Source of the DNA: Fischerella muscicola PCC 7414
GTDB lineage: Bacteria > Cyanobacteriota > Cyanobacteriia > Cyanobacteriales > Nostocaceae
Length of the DNA stretch: 64,000 nucleotides
Direction: 5' to 3'
Assembly (NCBI RefSeq): GCF_000317205.1
Contig: NZ_AJLK01000109.1
Location: forward strand, 122,440 to 186,439
The translations under genes and the position numbers were made by a program. Shown here piece after piece: positions 53,811-63,420 of this stretch. The notes beneath the pieces are model-generated. The model searched no databases. It saw only the letters and a list, made by a program, of their open reading frames with translations, and was not told the origin of the DNA. How positions within the stretch are numbered: the first letter of the stretch is position 1; every line of letters begins with the position of its first letter.

Positions 53811-53846
53811 CACACCCCTCACACCCCTCACACCCCTCACACCCCC
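53811..53846. repeat. 9-bp tandem repeat (CACACCCCT) x 4
   Basis: Three perfect copies and one with a final C occur directly upstream of the histidine kinase, after a CAGAAGG repeat run. The kinase ribosome site (AAAGGAGTCCCT) follows. Confidence 0.85.
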
Positions 53847-53872
53847 ACCTCCCATAAATAAAAGGAGTCCCT

Positions 53873-55228
53873 ATGCTGCATGACCCCAACCAGATGACGC
53901 TGTTTCCTAAGTTAAATGATGAAGCTTTGGAGGAGATGAAACAGTATGGTACTGAGATTCAACTGAATGCGGGAGATGTGCTGTTTAAGGAAGGCGATTC
54001 TAACTATAACTTTCATGCCGTTTTAAACGGTGAACTGGAGATTACTAAGCAAGTGGGTGGTGAAACCAGACTACTGGCAATTCATCGCCGGGGTGAGTTT
54101 GTGGGTGAGTTGTCGATGCTGACTGGTGCAGCTTATATTGCTAGCGCGAAAGCGCTAACACCCTGTCACGTCCTACAAATTGAGGTTGATACCTTTAGGC
54201 ACATTCTGGCTGAGTGTTCACCTTTAGCTGATGTGATTCTGACAGCAATGGCAGGGCGAACTAAAGATGTAGAAGCCCAACTACGCCAACAAGAAAAGAT
54301 GGCGGCGTTGGGCAAATTATCAGCAGGCTTAGCACACGAATTAAATAATCCGGGGGCGGCGGCGCAAAGGGCAGCCTCGTTGTTACGTGAGAACTTCCAA
54401 AATTTGCAGTCTCTAACTTTACAGCTAAATTGCCTCACCCCAGAACAACTAAACTTGCTGGTGGATATACAAAATCAGGCTACAGCACCCAAACTTGACC
54501 CGATTACTCAAGCCGACAAGGAAGACGAAGTTATAGAATGGCTCGAAGACCATGATGTAAATTATGCCTGGAAACTAGCTCCTACACTAGTTGCTGCTGG
54601 AATAGACTCGAAAAAACTGGATGTAATAGGCGATCGCATTCCCGCCGAGTTTCTTGGAAATGTATTAACTTGGTTAGAAGCTGCGCTTTCTACTACAGGA
54701 TTAATCAACGACATTGAACACAGCACAGGACGTATTGCTGAGTTGGTGAAAGCAATTAAAGGCTACACCTACATGGATCAAGCCCCTTTGCAAGAAATAG
54801 ATGTACATGAGGGCATTGAAAATACTCTGCTGATTTTTCACTGTCGGATTAAAAAGGGGGTGATTGTTCACCGCAAGTATGATCGGACGTTGCCGCGTAT
54901 TAATGTCTATGCTAGTGAACTCAATCAAGTCTGGACAAATTTAATTGACAATGCCCTTGATGCTATGGATGGTAAAGGTGAGTTGACGATTCACACTTAT
55001 AAAGAAAATAACTTTCTTGTAGTAGAAATTGCTGATACTGGAGTTGGTATACCGGAGGCGATTCAATCTCGGATATTTGAGCCATTTTTTACTACAAAAG
55101 GTGTAGGTAAAGGCACTGGTTTAGGTTTAGAAATTGCCTACAGAATTGTTGTCAATAGGCATAAAGGAGATATTCATGTTGAATCAAAACCAGGTGATAC
55201 GCGCTTTCGGGTGCGATTGCCGATATGA
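53873..55228 (+). CDS. Histidine kinase with N-terminal cyclic-nucleotide-binding domain
   Basis: The product has 451 residues and no membrane segment. Residues 10-125 are a cNMP-binding fold (LNAGDVLFKEGDSNYNFHAV, HRRGEFVGELSMLTGAAYIA). The H-box is AALGKLSAGLAHELNNPGAA, with His155 the phosphorylation site. The catalytic domain has N-box NLIDNALDAMDG, G1 VEIADTGVGIPEA, F-box FEPFFTTKG and G2 GKGTGLGLEIAYRIV. It starts 110 bp after the response-regulator/flavoprotein gene and is its obvious partner: a cytosolic kinase sensing a nucleotide or a redox cue. Confidence 0.92.
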   Translation: MLHDPNQMTLFPKLNDEALEEMKQYGTEIQLNAGDVLFKEGDSNYNFHAVLNGELEITKQVGGETRLLAIHRRGEFVGELSMLTGAAYIASAKALTPCHVLQIEVDTFRHILAECSPLADVILTAMAGRTKDVEAQLRQQEKMAALGKLSAGLAHELNNPGAAAQRAASLLRENFQNLQSLTLQLNCLTPEQLNLLVDIQNQATAPKLDPITQADKEDEVIEWLEDHDVNYAWKLAPTLVAAGIDSKKLDVIGDRIPAEFLGNVLTWLEAALSTTGLINDIEHSTGRIAELVKAIKGYTYMDQAPLQEIDVHEGIENTLLIFHCRIKKGVIVHRKYDRTLPRINVYASELNQVWTNLIDNALDAMDGKGELTIHTYKENNFLVVEIADTGVGIPEAIQSRIFEPFFTTKGVGKGTGLGLEIAYRIVVNRHKGDIHVESKPGDTRFRVRLPI

Positions 55229-55329
55229 TTTGATTGCAGTTAGCAATTGGGTGTGTTATTGGCGAACACCGATGCACACAGATACACACCGATGAAGCTG
55301 TACTTAATTCAAAAGAAAGGAAAAAACTA

Positions 55330-56310
<981 letters not shown>

Positions 56311-56455
56311 GAAAGCTGGCGAATAGGAGAAAAGAGTGAGACTTCTAGATTAAAAGTTAAAACTTAGTACACCTTTGCGTAAAATTGTAGTGTTTTTAAA
56401 CGCGGAGGGGCGCAGAGTCAGCGCACAGAAACGCAGAGTTTAGTTTTTTCACTAC

Positions 56456-57088
56456 TTATCTTCCTACCAGTTGAGCAACTTGGGTACGAGCAGCTGCGAG
56501 CGATTGAGATAAAGTTGTGCCACCAAGCTCGTCATTTTCAATATGGATAAAGGTGATGTCGGTGATGCCAATAAAGCCAAATATCGTTCTTAAATAAGGG
56601 TCTTGATAATTCAGTTTCTCGTTGTGTTCACCAGGGCCAAAGCCAGAGGCACCTCGCGCTGTGATGATAAACATTTTCTTACCTAGTACGAGCGGTTTGT
56701 AAGGGTTTGCCGAATCCTCTGGTTCAAAGGCAAAGGTGCGCCCAATCCTGACAATTTGGTCAATATAAGCTTTGAAGGTACTGGGAACACTGAAATTGTA
56801 CATAGGAATGCCGATAACGTAGACATCAGCAGCTAAAAATTCGTCCACCAGTTGATCGCTGATGCGAATTGCTTGTTGGAGTTGAGGGGTGCGTTGCTCT
56901 GGGAGTGTATAAGCTGCTGCAATCCACGGTTCATTGACATGGGGGACGGGATCGCGACCAATATCCCGATAGGTGATGACATCAGCCGAATGAGCCTGTT
57001 TCCAAGCCTCGACGAATTCTCTGGTGAGTCTGCGAGAGTGCGATCGCTCACCACGGGGACTAGAATCAATGTGTAACAAACGTGCCAT
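56456..57088 (-). CDS. azoR: FMN-dependent NADH:quinone/azo reductase
   Basis: The product has 210 residues with the flavodoxin-like AzoR layout: LLHIDSSPRGERSHSRRLTR (phosphate loop for FMN), YVIGIPMYNFSVPSTFKAYI, and ITARGASGFGPGEHNEKLNY, with TIFGFIGITDITFIHIEN near the end. It performs two-electron reduction of quinones and azo compounds. It is divergent from an AraC gene, which probably regulates it. Confidence 0.94.
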   Translation of the reverse strand: MARLLHIDSSPRGERSHSRRLTREFVEAWKQAHSADVITYRDIGRDPVPHVNEPWIAAAYTLPEQRTPQLQQAIRISDQLVDEFLAADVYVIGIPMYNFSVPSTFKAYIDQIVRIGRTFAFEPEDSANPYKPLVLGKKMFIITARGASGFGPGEHNEKLNYQDPYLRTIFGFIGITDITFIHIENDELGGTTLSQSLAAARTQVAQLVGR

Positions 57089-57251
57089 AGTTCCTTATTG
57101 ATTGATTACTATTTCAGCTTAGGCAAACGACCTGTGTTGAGCTATCTGATTTCTGTGGGACTATCAAAATCTTGCTGTCAGTTTTCAGACTGCTCGATGA
57201 GAATCATTCAAAAGTGAATACAATCAGAGCTAGACGAATTGGGTTTGGATC

Positions 57252-58124
57252 ATGAAGACGACAGTCCCCCATCAGACGGAAACGACATGTTTGCCTATTT
57301 TGTCTAGCCAAAATCAGGGTTGGGAAAACATTCTGGTTGAGCAATTTCAACATCCGCCAGGGGAGGGGAGTAGTCATTACAGTGATGAACACGCAATTTG
57401 TTTGTCTCTTGCACCCCGCCCAGTTCGCTTACTGCAAATTCAGGGAGGCAAAACCTATACGGGGCTGTACGGTAAAGGAGACGTTTCCATTACACCTGCC
57501 AAAGTGCCGTTTTTTGCCCGCTGGGATAGAGATGACCACTATTTGCAGATTCGCATTGCGTCTAGTTTTATTCAAAACGTTGCTAGAGAAACCATTGATA
57601 CTAATTCCGATCAGGTTGAATTACGCTCCGAATTTCGCAATCGTGATCCCCAGATTGAAGCGATCGCAATGCTGCTGTTCGCTGAACTCAAACAGGAAAA
57701 TTTAGGTGGAAGACTCTATATTGAATCACTAGCAAATGTCCTAGCGGTGCATTTGCTCAGACAATACTCTGCCCTCAAACCTCGTCTTTCAGTTTACGAG
57801 GGTGGCTTAAGAGAGCGTCAACTTTCACAAGTATTGGAGTACATCAACGAACATCTGAATCAAGACATCAAGCTAGCAGATTTAGCCCAATTGCTTGGCA
57901 TGAGTCAATTTCATTTCAGCCATCTATTCAAACAATCGATGGGCACGGCTCCCTACCAATATCTGCTCCAGCAGCGAATAGAACGAGCAAAGCAGTTATT
58001 GAAACAGACAGATCAATCAATTATGGAAATTGCTTTTTTGTGTGGTTTCAACAGTCACAGTCATCTGAGTAAACAGTTTCGACAGCTTACAGGCATGACA
58101 CCTAAAGTATACAGGGGCACATAA
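57252..58124 (+). CDS. AraC-family transcriptional regulator, divergent from azoR
   Basis: The product has 290 residues. An N-terminal effector domain (GLYGKGDVSITPAKVPFFAR) precedes the two-part AraC DNA-binding domain: RQLSQVLEYINEHLNQDIKL, LAQLLGMSQFHFSHLFKQSM, PYQYLLQQRIERAKQLLKQT and IMEIAFLCGFNSHSHLSKQF. It has 163 bp of shared upstream DNA with azoR. The effector is probably a quinone- or electrophile-type compound, by context only. Confidence 0.93.
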   Translation: MKTTVPHQTETTCLPILSSQNQGWENILVEQFQHPPGEGSSHYSDEHAICLSLAPRPVRLLQIQGGKTYTGLYGKGDVSITPAKVPFFARWDRDDHYLQIRIASSFIQNVARETIDTNSDQVELRSEFRNRDPQIEAIAMLLFAELKQENLGGRLYIESLANVLAVHLLRQYSALKPRLSVYEGGLRERQLSQVLEYINEHLNQDIKLADLAQLLGMSQFHFSHLFKQSMGTAPYQYLLQQRIERAKQLLKQTDQSIMEIAFLCGFNSHSHLSKQFRQLTGMTPKVYRGT

Positions 58125-58268
58125 ATGTATGTAACGCTGTCTTGAAAATAGCGATCGGGGATGAACTTAACAGCAAACTCATAATCCATCTGTGTTAATC
58201 AGTGTTCATCTGTGTTCGTTCAAAATTTCATCCCTTCGTTGTGGGCAATTGCCCATGAAGTCTAGTTT

Positions 58269-58478
58269 GAAATGAGAAATTTCGAGCTTGGAACTTGAAA
58301 ATTTTGGGTTGAAACGAGAAATTCCGAGTTTGGAACTTGAAACTTTTGGGTTGAAATGAGAAATTTCGAGCTTGGCACTTGAAACTTCTAGTTTTAAACG
58401 AGAAATTCCGAGTTTGAAACTTGAAACTTTTGGGTTGAAATGAGAAATTTCGAGCTTGGAACTTGAAATTTGTGGTGG
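58269..58478. repeat. 42-bp tandem repeat x 5 with alternating subtypes
   Basis: Five head-to-tail units of exactly 42 bp start at 58269, 58311, 58353, 58395 and 58437. Units 1, 3 and 5 carry GAAATGAGAAATTTCGAGCT; units 2 and 4 carry AAACGAGAAATTCCGAGTTT. This makes an 84-bp higher-order period. Every 42-bp unit stays open in one minus-strand frame, but no start codon is present. Confidence 0.92.
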
Positions 58479-58528
58479 TTTAGGCTAAAGCCGTAACCCA
58501 CCCTACTGATTATTTGGGAATTGGACAA

Positions 58529-59080
58529 TTAATCCAGACTTGATATTAAATGATTTTCCAACAAAGATGCGATCGCTTCTGGATGCACTTTTTTAAATTC
58601 TTTTTGACCAAGTTGCAAAATACAGTTGGGCGCGCTATTACAACATTTTAAACAGCCTGTTTGCTCAATAGTTACTTTATCTTGCAATCCACGTTCACAC
58701 AAAATCTTTTCTAATTCTGACAATAAACCCTTACCACCCCGTTTGCGGCAACCAGATTTTTGACAGACTAAAATTTTGGCTTTAGTTTGTTGAGGATTTT
58801 TTTGATTGGGACAAACCCCCAATGGTTTGACTCCATAAACTTTAAATTTGATTTTACCAGTATGGGTGCTTAACTTGCTCAGACCAAATACTTGTAAAAG
58901 TTCGCCGGGTTGCAAGTTTGCACCCAGGTATGCACGCAACTGTTTCGGAAGTTTGAGTTGTACTTCTCCAGATGCGATCGCTAAACGCAAATATTTATAT
59001 TCTCGTGATGAATCACCCAAAAAACCAAGGAATTGTCCTTCTAGATTAAATTCTGATATTGTTAAGTATTTGCCGCCCAT
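58529..59080 (-). CDS. Thioredoxin-like [2Fe-2S] ferredoxin protein of the nif region
   Basis: The product has 183 residues. An N-terminal beta-rich domain (SEFNLEGQFLGFLGDSSREY ... GKIKFKVYGVKPLG) precedes a thioredoxin-like [2Fe-2S] domain with ILVCQKSGCRKRGGKG and EQTGCLKCCNSAPNCILQLG. These supply the C-x4-C and C-x3-C-like cysteines that hold the cluster. Such proteins lie beside nif genes in heterocystous cyanobacteria. It is the last gene of the minus-strand nif group, 145 bp after nifT. An electron-transfer role to or near nitrogenase is inference. Confidence 0.82.
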   Translation of the reverse strand: MGGKYLTISEFNLEGQFLGFLGDSSREYKYLRLAIASGEVQLKLPKQLRAYLGANLQPGELLQVFGLSKLSTHTGKIKFKVYGVKPLGVCPNQKNPQQTKAKILVCQKSGCRKRGGKGLLSELEKILCERGLQDKVTIEQTGCLKCCNSAPNCILQLGQKEFKKVHPEAIASLLENHLISSLD

Positions 59081-59225
59081 GTTAAATTTTGTTCGTGGTT
59101 GGTAGTTGATTGTTGGTTGTTAGTAGATGGTTGTTGGTTGTTGGTAGATGATGGTTGGTTGTTGGTAAATAAAAATTACTGATTTCAAACAACAAGCAAC
59201 AAACAACAAACAACTCTAAAAATTT

Positions 59226-59429
59226 TTATGCGAGACGTTTTGCCTCAAAGGTTTGGGGTAAAACTAATGGGTCTGGTAAGTTAGGAAAGGCTAATTCCCA
59301 GCCATTCGCCAAAGTAAAAATTTTACCCTCAGAGCCTTCTGATTCTTTCACTACTTCTTCTTCAAGGTCTTTTTTGGCAACGTAAACAACTAAATTACCA
59401 GCGTTATTTCTACGTAGCATGACTTTCAT
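59226..59429 (-). CDS. nifT: Nitrogen-fixation protein NifT (FixT)
   Basis: The product has 67 residues: MKVMLRRNNAGNLVVYVAKK then DLEEEVV and LANGWELAFPNLPDPLVLPQ, the standard NifT/FixU pattern. Its role is unclear; loss gives weak phenotypes in other diazotrophs. It starts 12 bp after the nifZ stop. Confidence 0.93.
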   Translation of the reverse strand: MKVMLRRNNAGNLVVYVAKKDLEEEVVKESEGSEGKIFTLANGWELAFPNLPDPLVLPQTFEAKRLA

Positions 59430-59441
59430 ATTTCTACTTTC

Positions 59442-59720
59442 CTATTCTAAATCTTTTGATTTTTCTACTAGTTCTAGTTCTTTTTTGCGGCAACCAACAA
59501 TAAATCCAGTCTGAAGAAAATGTACTGCATAAATATAGGATCTTTGTAAAAATGAGCCTATACTAACAACGTAACCAATATCTCCTTTTTTACCGAGAAT
59601 AGTCCCGATTTCTTGACCAGGAAAAGTCCCATCATTTTTGATTTGTTTACGGAGTCGGACTTTATCACCGATATCAAAAGCAGGCGGATCGTATAGTTCA
59701 ACTTCATCATCTGATTGCAT
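59442..59720 (-). CDS. nifZ: Nitrogenase accessory protein NifZ
   Basis: The product has 92 residues. PPAFDIGDKVRLRKQIKNDG, IGTILGKKGDIGYVVSIGSF and YIYAVHFLQTGFIVGCRKKE are the NifZ landmarks. NifZ helps P-cluster formation in the MoFe protein. Its start overlaps the end of nifV by 14 bp, so the two are translationally coupled. Confidence 0.94.
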   Translation of the reverse strand: MQSDDEVELYDPPAFDIGDKVRLRKQIKNDGTFPGQEIGTILGKKGDIGYVVSIGSFLQRSYIYAVHFLQTGFIVGCRKKELELVEKSKDLE

Positions 59721-60840
59721 GGGAAACCCTCTGTTCGTAAACTAAATGCAAAACTTCTTGAGTGGTGAGACTGCGTTTTTTCTGAATAGACTGTTGTCGG
59801 ACTGCATCTAATACAGATTGAGTTTCTTCTGTATTGAGAATAATGCCGTATTGCTGTAGCACATTAGATAGTAAATGTCTGCCAGAATGTTTACCCACCA
59901 CTAAACGCCGTTCCCAACCGACTTCTTCGGGTGCAAATGGTTCGTAGGTGGTAGGATTTTGCAGGACGCCGTGAGCATGAATGCCAGATTCATGAGCAAA
60001 GGTATTTTCACCAACAATTGCTTTCCAAGGCGGGACACTGCAACCAGATGCTGCTGCTACTAGGCGGGACAGTTCTAATAAACGTGGTGTTTCAATGCCA
60101 ACATCGATACCATGAATGCGTTTGAGAGCCATCACAACTTCTTCTAAAGCTGCGTTTCCGGCTCTTTCGCCCAATCCGTTGACTGTGGTATTTACTGATG
60201 AAGCTCCAGCTTTGATACCAGCAAGGGCGTTGGCAGTCGCTAAACCGAAATCATTGTGCGTGTGGATTTCCACAGGAATGATCAAAGCCGCAACCAACCG
60301 ATTCACTTTTGTATAGGTGCTGAAGGGGTCAAGAACTCCAACTGTATCGCAGAAACGAAACCGTGATGCACCCCATTCTTGGGCATAATGGGCGACATCA
60401 AAGAGGAAGTTTTCATCAGCACGAGAAGAATCTTCTCCTCCAACTGCAACCCAAAGACCTTGATCGACAGCAAAGCTGATACTGTCTTTGAGTTGTTGCA
60501 AAGTTACGCGCCATTGACCATGAAACTTGGCGGCGATTTGAATTCCAGAGACGGGGATGGAAATGTGCATTCTTGTCAAACCACAGGCCATAGAGGCCTG
60601 AATGTCTGAAACTACAGCCCGATTCCAACCTAGCAGTTTAGCAGACAAACCCAAGTCAGAAATTGCTGCGATCGCTCGCATTTCTGACTCACCCATCGCC
60701 GGAATCCCGACTTCGATTTCGTGAACGCCGATAGTATCAAGAAATTTGGCGATCGCTACTTTTTCTTGTAAATTAAAGGCAACCCCTGCTGCTTGTTCGC
60801 CGTCACGCAGAGTCGTGTCATTAATCAGAACTTTATTCAT
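59707..60840 (-). CDS. nifV: Homocitrate synthase
   Basis: NifV condenses acetyl-CoA and 2-oxoglutarate to homocitrate, the organic ligand of the FeMo cofactor. The 377-residue protein starts MNKVLINDTTLRDGEQAAGV (the DTTLRDGEQ metal and catalytic motif). HTHNDFGLATANALAGIKAG has the metal-binding HxH, and GENTFAHESGIHAHGVLQNP closes the domain. The start at 60840 is chosen because upstream codons are translated repeats (HTSHFILHTSHF). GAGG lies 12 bp upstream. Confidence 0.96.
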   Translation of the reverse strand: MNKVLINDTTLRDGEQAAGVAFNLQEKVAIAKFLDTIGVHEIEVGIPAMGESEMRAIAAISDLGLSAKLLGWNRAVVSDIQASMACGLTRMHISIPVSGIQIAAKFHGQWRVTLQQLKDSISFAVDQGLWVAVGGEDSSRADENFLFDVAHYAQEWGASRFRFCDTVGVLDPFSTYTKVNRLVAALIIPVEIHTHNDFGLATANALAGIKAGASSVNTTVNGLGERAGNAALEEVVMALKRIHGIDVGIETPRLLELSRLVAAASGCSVPPWKAIVGENTFAHESGIHAHGVLQNPTTYEPFAPEEVGWERRLVVGKHSGRHLLSNVLQQYGIILNTEETQSVLDAVRQQSIQKKRSLTTQEVLHLVYEQRVSHAIR

Positions 60841-60945
60841 TGTCAAAATACCTCTAATGAAGTGTGAAGTATGAAGGATGAAGTGTGAAGTATGAACTTT
60901 GAAGTGTGAAATATAAATAATTATTTTCAAACTTCAGCTTTTATC
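60841..60945. repeat. Direct repeats (GAAGTGTGAAGTATGAA) upstream of nifV
   Basis: GAAGTGTGAAGTATGAA occurs at about 60860 and 60880 with partial copies (GAAGTGTGAAATAT) after it, facing complementary TTCATCCTTGAGC-type units to about 60970. This 290-bp spacer between nifV and the 39-residue gene can fold extensively. Confidence 0.6.
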
Positions 60946-61133
60946 CTTGAGCTTTCATCCTTCATCCTACCCTGCACTCCCAGGACGTAGCCCTTCTTGT
61001 AAAGTAGCCACTCTTAAGGAGTTTATAGCCTTGAGCTTTCATCCTTCATTCTTTAGCCTTCATCTTCTATCATCATTCTTACCCAACTATCATTTTGCAT
61101 TCTGTATGACAACCAACCAGGAATTGGTATAAA

Positions 61134-61253
61134 TTAAGTATTTTTTTCTTCAGGATGAGTAGGAATTTCAGTGAATAGCATATAACTTATATAAGTCTTT
61201 GCTATTCCTGATACAATTAACAAACTAAATCCAGCAATTAAAGTGGCAATCAT
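61134..61253 (-). CDS. 39-residue single-helix membrane peptide in the nif operon
   Basis: Reading from the ATG at 61253: MIATLIAGFSLLIVSGIAKT forms one membrane helix, then a polar tail SYMLFTEIPTHPEEKNT to a TAA at 61134. GAGGA lies eight bases before the start. It fits the spacer between the DUF2949 gene and nifV, in the same direction. It is below usual annotation length limits. Its role is unknown; small membrane peptides often stabilise larger complexes. Confidence 0.65.
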   Translation of the reverse strand: MIATLIAGFSLLIVSGIAKTYISYMLFTEIPTHPEEKNT

Positions 61254-61342
61254 GGCGTTATCCTCAGTAGTGAAAATTTAAAATCTAAAAGTTAAAAGAA
61301 GTATTTACTTCTTTTGAATTTGTAATAGTTAATTTGATTCTC

Positions 61343-61543
61343 TTAAGCTTGCTCTTCTAACCAATCAAAAATCCGCTCTAGCTGCTCTATATCAACTAAA
61401 CCGTATTGCCACAGCAGCATTGGTAATGGCCCATTTTCTAATTCACGTTTTCGTAGGGCTACAGCAATATCTCCACTTGAAAGTTCAAGTTCATTTTGCA
61501 AGAAATCAATAAACTTTATATCACTTTGACAGTTGGCTATCAT
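61343..61543 (-). CDS. DUF2949-type small protein of the nif region
   Basis: From the ATG at 61543 the 66-residue product reads IKFIDFLQNELELSSGDIAV then ALRKRE, LPMLLWQYGLVDIEQLERIF and DWLE, which matches my recollection of DUF2949, a cyanobacterial family. An upstream in-frame ATG at 61618 would add a hydrophobic stretch and overlap the previous gene by 28 bp; I prefer the shorter form since the family starts near the helix. Position corresponds to asr1406 of Anabaena, from memory. Confidence 0.75.
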   Translation of the reverse strand: MIANCQSDIKFIDFLQNELELSSGDIAVALRKRELENGPLPMLLWQYGLVDIEQLERIFDWLEEQA

Positions 61544-61590
61544 AGAAGCTTTAACAAAAACTGCGAAGTTTAAAATAATTGGTAAAATCA

Positions 61591-61842
61591 TTACAACTGC
61601 CAGCATTGTTCTAGCCAATCAATTAATTCTTGACGAGAGACTGAAAATTGCTTAACAATACTGTGAACAAGAATTACTGTAAGAAAATTATCTACTTGCA
61701 CCCGTAAAGAACCATCAGGATGACACAAACAGGGAATCATTAATTCTTGCAAGCGGCGATAAACTTGCCAGCGATCGCTTAAAGGAATCTGCACAATATA
61801 ATAGTGATCGCCTAAAGTAGGAGAAGTATAAGGTGGTAGCAT
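61591..61842 (-). CDS. Asr1405/Asl0597-family small protein
   Basis: This 83-residue soluble protein has a beta strand followed by helices (HYYIVQIPLSDRWQVYRRLQ, CLCHPDGSLRVQVDNFLTVI, VSRQELIDWLEQCW). This family is found between nifP and nifV in heterocystous cyanobacteria. Function unknown. It follows nifP after 144 bp of STRR DNA. Confidence 0.8.
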   Translation of the reverse strand: MLPPYTSPTLGDHYYIVQIPLSDRWQVYRRLQELMIPCLCHPDGSLRVQVDNFLTVILVHSIVKQFSVSRQELIDWLEQCWQL

Positions 61843-61856
61843 TTGTTTGGTTAATT

Positions 61857-61986
61857 GTTAGTAGTTAGTGGTTAGTGGTTAGTGGTTAGTGGTTCGTTGT
61901 TGATGGTTGATGGTTGATTGTTGGTTGCAACAAATGACAAACAACAAACAACAAACAACAAACAACAAATGACAATTGACAATTGA
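61857..61986. repeat. STRR block between nifP and the Asr1405-type gene
   Basis: Four or more GTTAGTG units are followed by GATGGTTGATGGTTG and by AACAAACAACAAACAACAAA. Left and right halves are partly complementary, so the spacer can form a hairpin in the nif transcript. Confidence 0.75.
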
Positions 61987-62706
61987 CTATTTGACCTTTG
62001 ACTGTTGACTTTTAAGAATTTGCACTTGTTGTTCAAGCTGTTCTATACGTTCAAGCAAAGAGCGAATTACAGTTGCTTCTACATCCGGGAGTTTGCCGTG
62101 TTCTAGGGGAGAGAGGCGTTTATTCTGTTTATGGGAAATATTGCGTCCAGGAATACCCACTACAGTGCAATCACTAGGGACATCTCGTAACACCACTGAA
62201 CCTGCGCCAATGCGGGCGCCTGCACCAATGGAAATATTACCCAAAACTTTTGCGCCTGCTCCCACAACAACGTTTTCACCCAAGGTAGGATGACGTTTAC
62301 CCGTTTCTTTACCGGTTCCGCCGAGAGTGACACCTTGATAAATCAAGCTGTAGTTTCCGACAATAGCAGTTTCACCAATGACAACACCCATGCCATGATC
62401 GATAAATACTCCCTTACCAATTTCTGCACCTGGGTGAATTTCAATTCCTGTCAAAAATCGTCCCAAGTGCGAAATCAAGCGAGGAAAAAAAGCTATCTTG
62501 TGACGGTGTAACCAGTGGGCGAGGCGATGCAAACAGAGTGCATGGAATCCGGGATAGCAAAACAGCACCTCTAACCAATTGCGTGCTGCTGGATCGCGCT
62601 CAAAGATAATGCGAAAATCACTCCACAGAGGTTCAAAAATGCCATTTGCACTATCCGGTGTTTTGGCAGTATTAGAATTCCGAATAGGGTTTAATGTCTG
62701 TTGCAT
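61987..62706 (-). CDS. nifP: Serine O-acetyltransferase, nif-linked (NifP)
   Basis: The product has 239 residues. A helical N-terminal region ([20 protein letters not shown]) precedes the left-handed beta-helix with hexapeptide repeats: [40 protein letters not shown] and [20 protein letters not shown]. The catalytic His is in [12 protein letters not shown]. The C-terminus is a short coiled coil ([18 protein letters not shown]). It makes O-acetylserine for cysteine, supplying sulfur for nitrogenase clusters. It is the first gene of the minus-strand nif operon. Confidence 0.92.
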   Translation of the reverse strand: MQQTLNPIRNSNTAKTPDSANGIFEPLWSDFRIIFERDPAARNWLEVLFCYPGFHALCLHRLAHWLHRHKIAFFPRLISHLGRFLTGIEIHPGAEIGKGVFIDHGMGVVIGETAIVGNYSLIYQGVTLGGTGKETGKRHPTLGENVVVGAGAKVLGNISIGAGARIGAGSVVLRDVPSDCTVVGIPGRNISHKQNKRLSPLEHGKLPDVEATVIRSLLERIEQLEQQVQILKSQQSKVK

Positions 62707-62869
62707 CGGTAATGCTCTGATTAAAAGCAGTGCGCTATTTTTCTGCTTATACCAGACACCTGCTTAGGGGACAGTGCAGCCGATGACGATTGGATTTATT
62801 GGATTGATTAAGGTTGTACTCAAGCACGCTCATCCCCCATTTAATAGAAATTTAAAATTCTTCTGGGGG

Positions 62870-62937
62870 TAGGGGTGCTAGTATTTTTAGGCTAGGGGTT
62901 CTAGTATTTTTGGGCTAGGGGCTAGGCATTTTGGTAC
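62870..62937. repeat. 23-bp tandem repeat, about three copies
   Basis: TAGGGGTGCTAGTATTTTTA (62870 on) and TAGGGGTTCTAGTATTTTTG (62893 on) are two 23-bp units with two or three differences, followed by a degenerate third (TAGGGGCTAGGCATTTTGGT). Confidence 0.8.
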
Positions 62938-63193
62938 TCAATCTCTAGCTCTTTGCTTGTAAGACTTTGCAAAGATTTAAGCAACATATTTTTGCATAAC
63001 TTAACGTGTACTCACCCGCCCGAAAATCTGCGATCAATAATATTAAGAGTAGAATTTCTGTATATGGAAATACTATTAAAATTTTATTATTTTGTTGGCA
63101 AAAAAACAAGATAGCAATTACTACTGGTTCACTAATCTTGAATACAGCAAATTGAACAGTGGGCTTTTCTAGCTAGACCCCCACAGGCAATTA

Positions 63194-63223
63194 CCCACAA
63201 CCAGGGGATGAAAGAACGTAGAC
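63194..63223. repeat. 30-bp dispersed repeat, copy 2
   Basis: Identical to 20293-20322. Here it is followed by GCGCTTTGCGCGGCTTAAGG, which resembles the core of the 99-bp repeat family (GTAGACGCGTAGCGGCTTAAGG), so the two families are related or overlap. Confidence 0.9.
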
Positions 63224-63420
63224 GCGCTTTGCGCGGCTTAAGGTAGGTACACCGATACACACAGTGCAAGGCGATGGATTATGGGTTTGCTGTTGGTTCA
63301 TTCCTGATCGCTATTTTCAAGACAGATGTAAGGATGTTATGCCATGTTTTAGTATTCAATGCAAAGAAGCTCACTTGTTTTACGAAAAAATTTGCTACAC
63401 CAATAATTTAGTAAAAAAAT

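Larger units (their letters stand above)
62707..63420. promoter_or_regulatory. Upstream region of the nifP operon
   Basis: The 714 bp have no credible gene. 62707-62860 should contain the nifP promoter; I see no perfect GTA-N8-TAC site. A 23-bp tandem repeat (62870-62937) and a dispersed repeat (63194-63223) fill the middle. A short repeat GATCGCTATTTTCAAGACAG (about 63308) is inverted at about 58139. Confidence 0.5.

Noticed and set aside
58269..58478. CRISPR array
   Set aside because: Units abut one another with no unique spacers and no cas genes are near; it is a simple tandem repeat.
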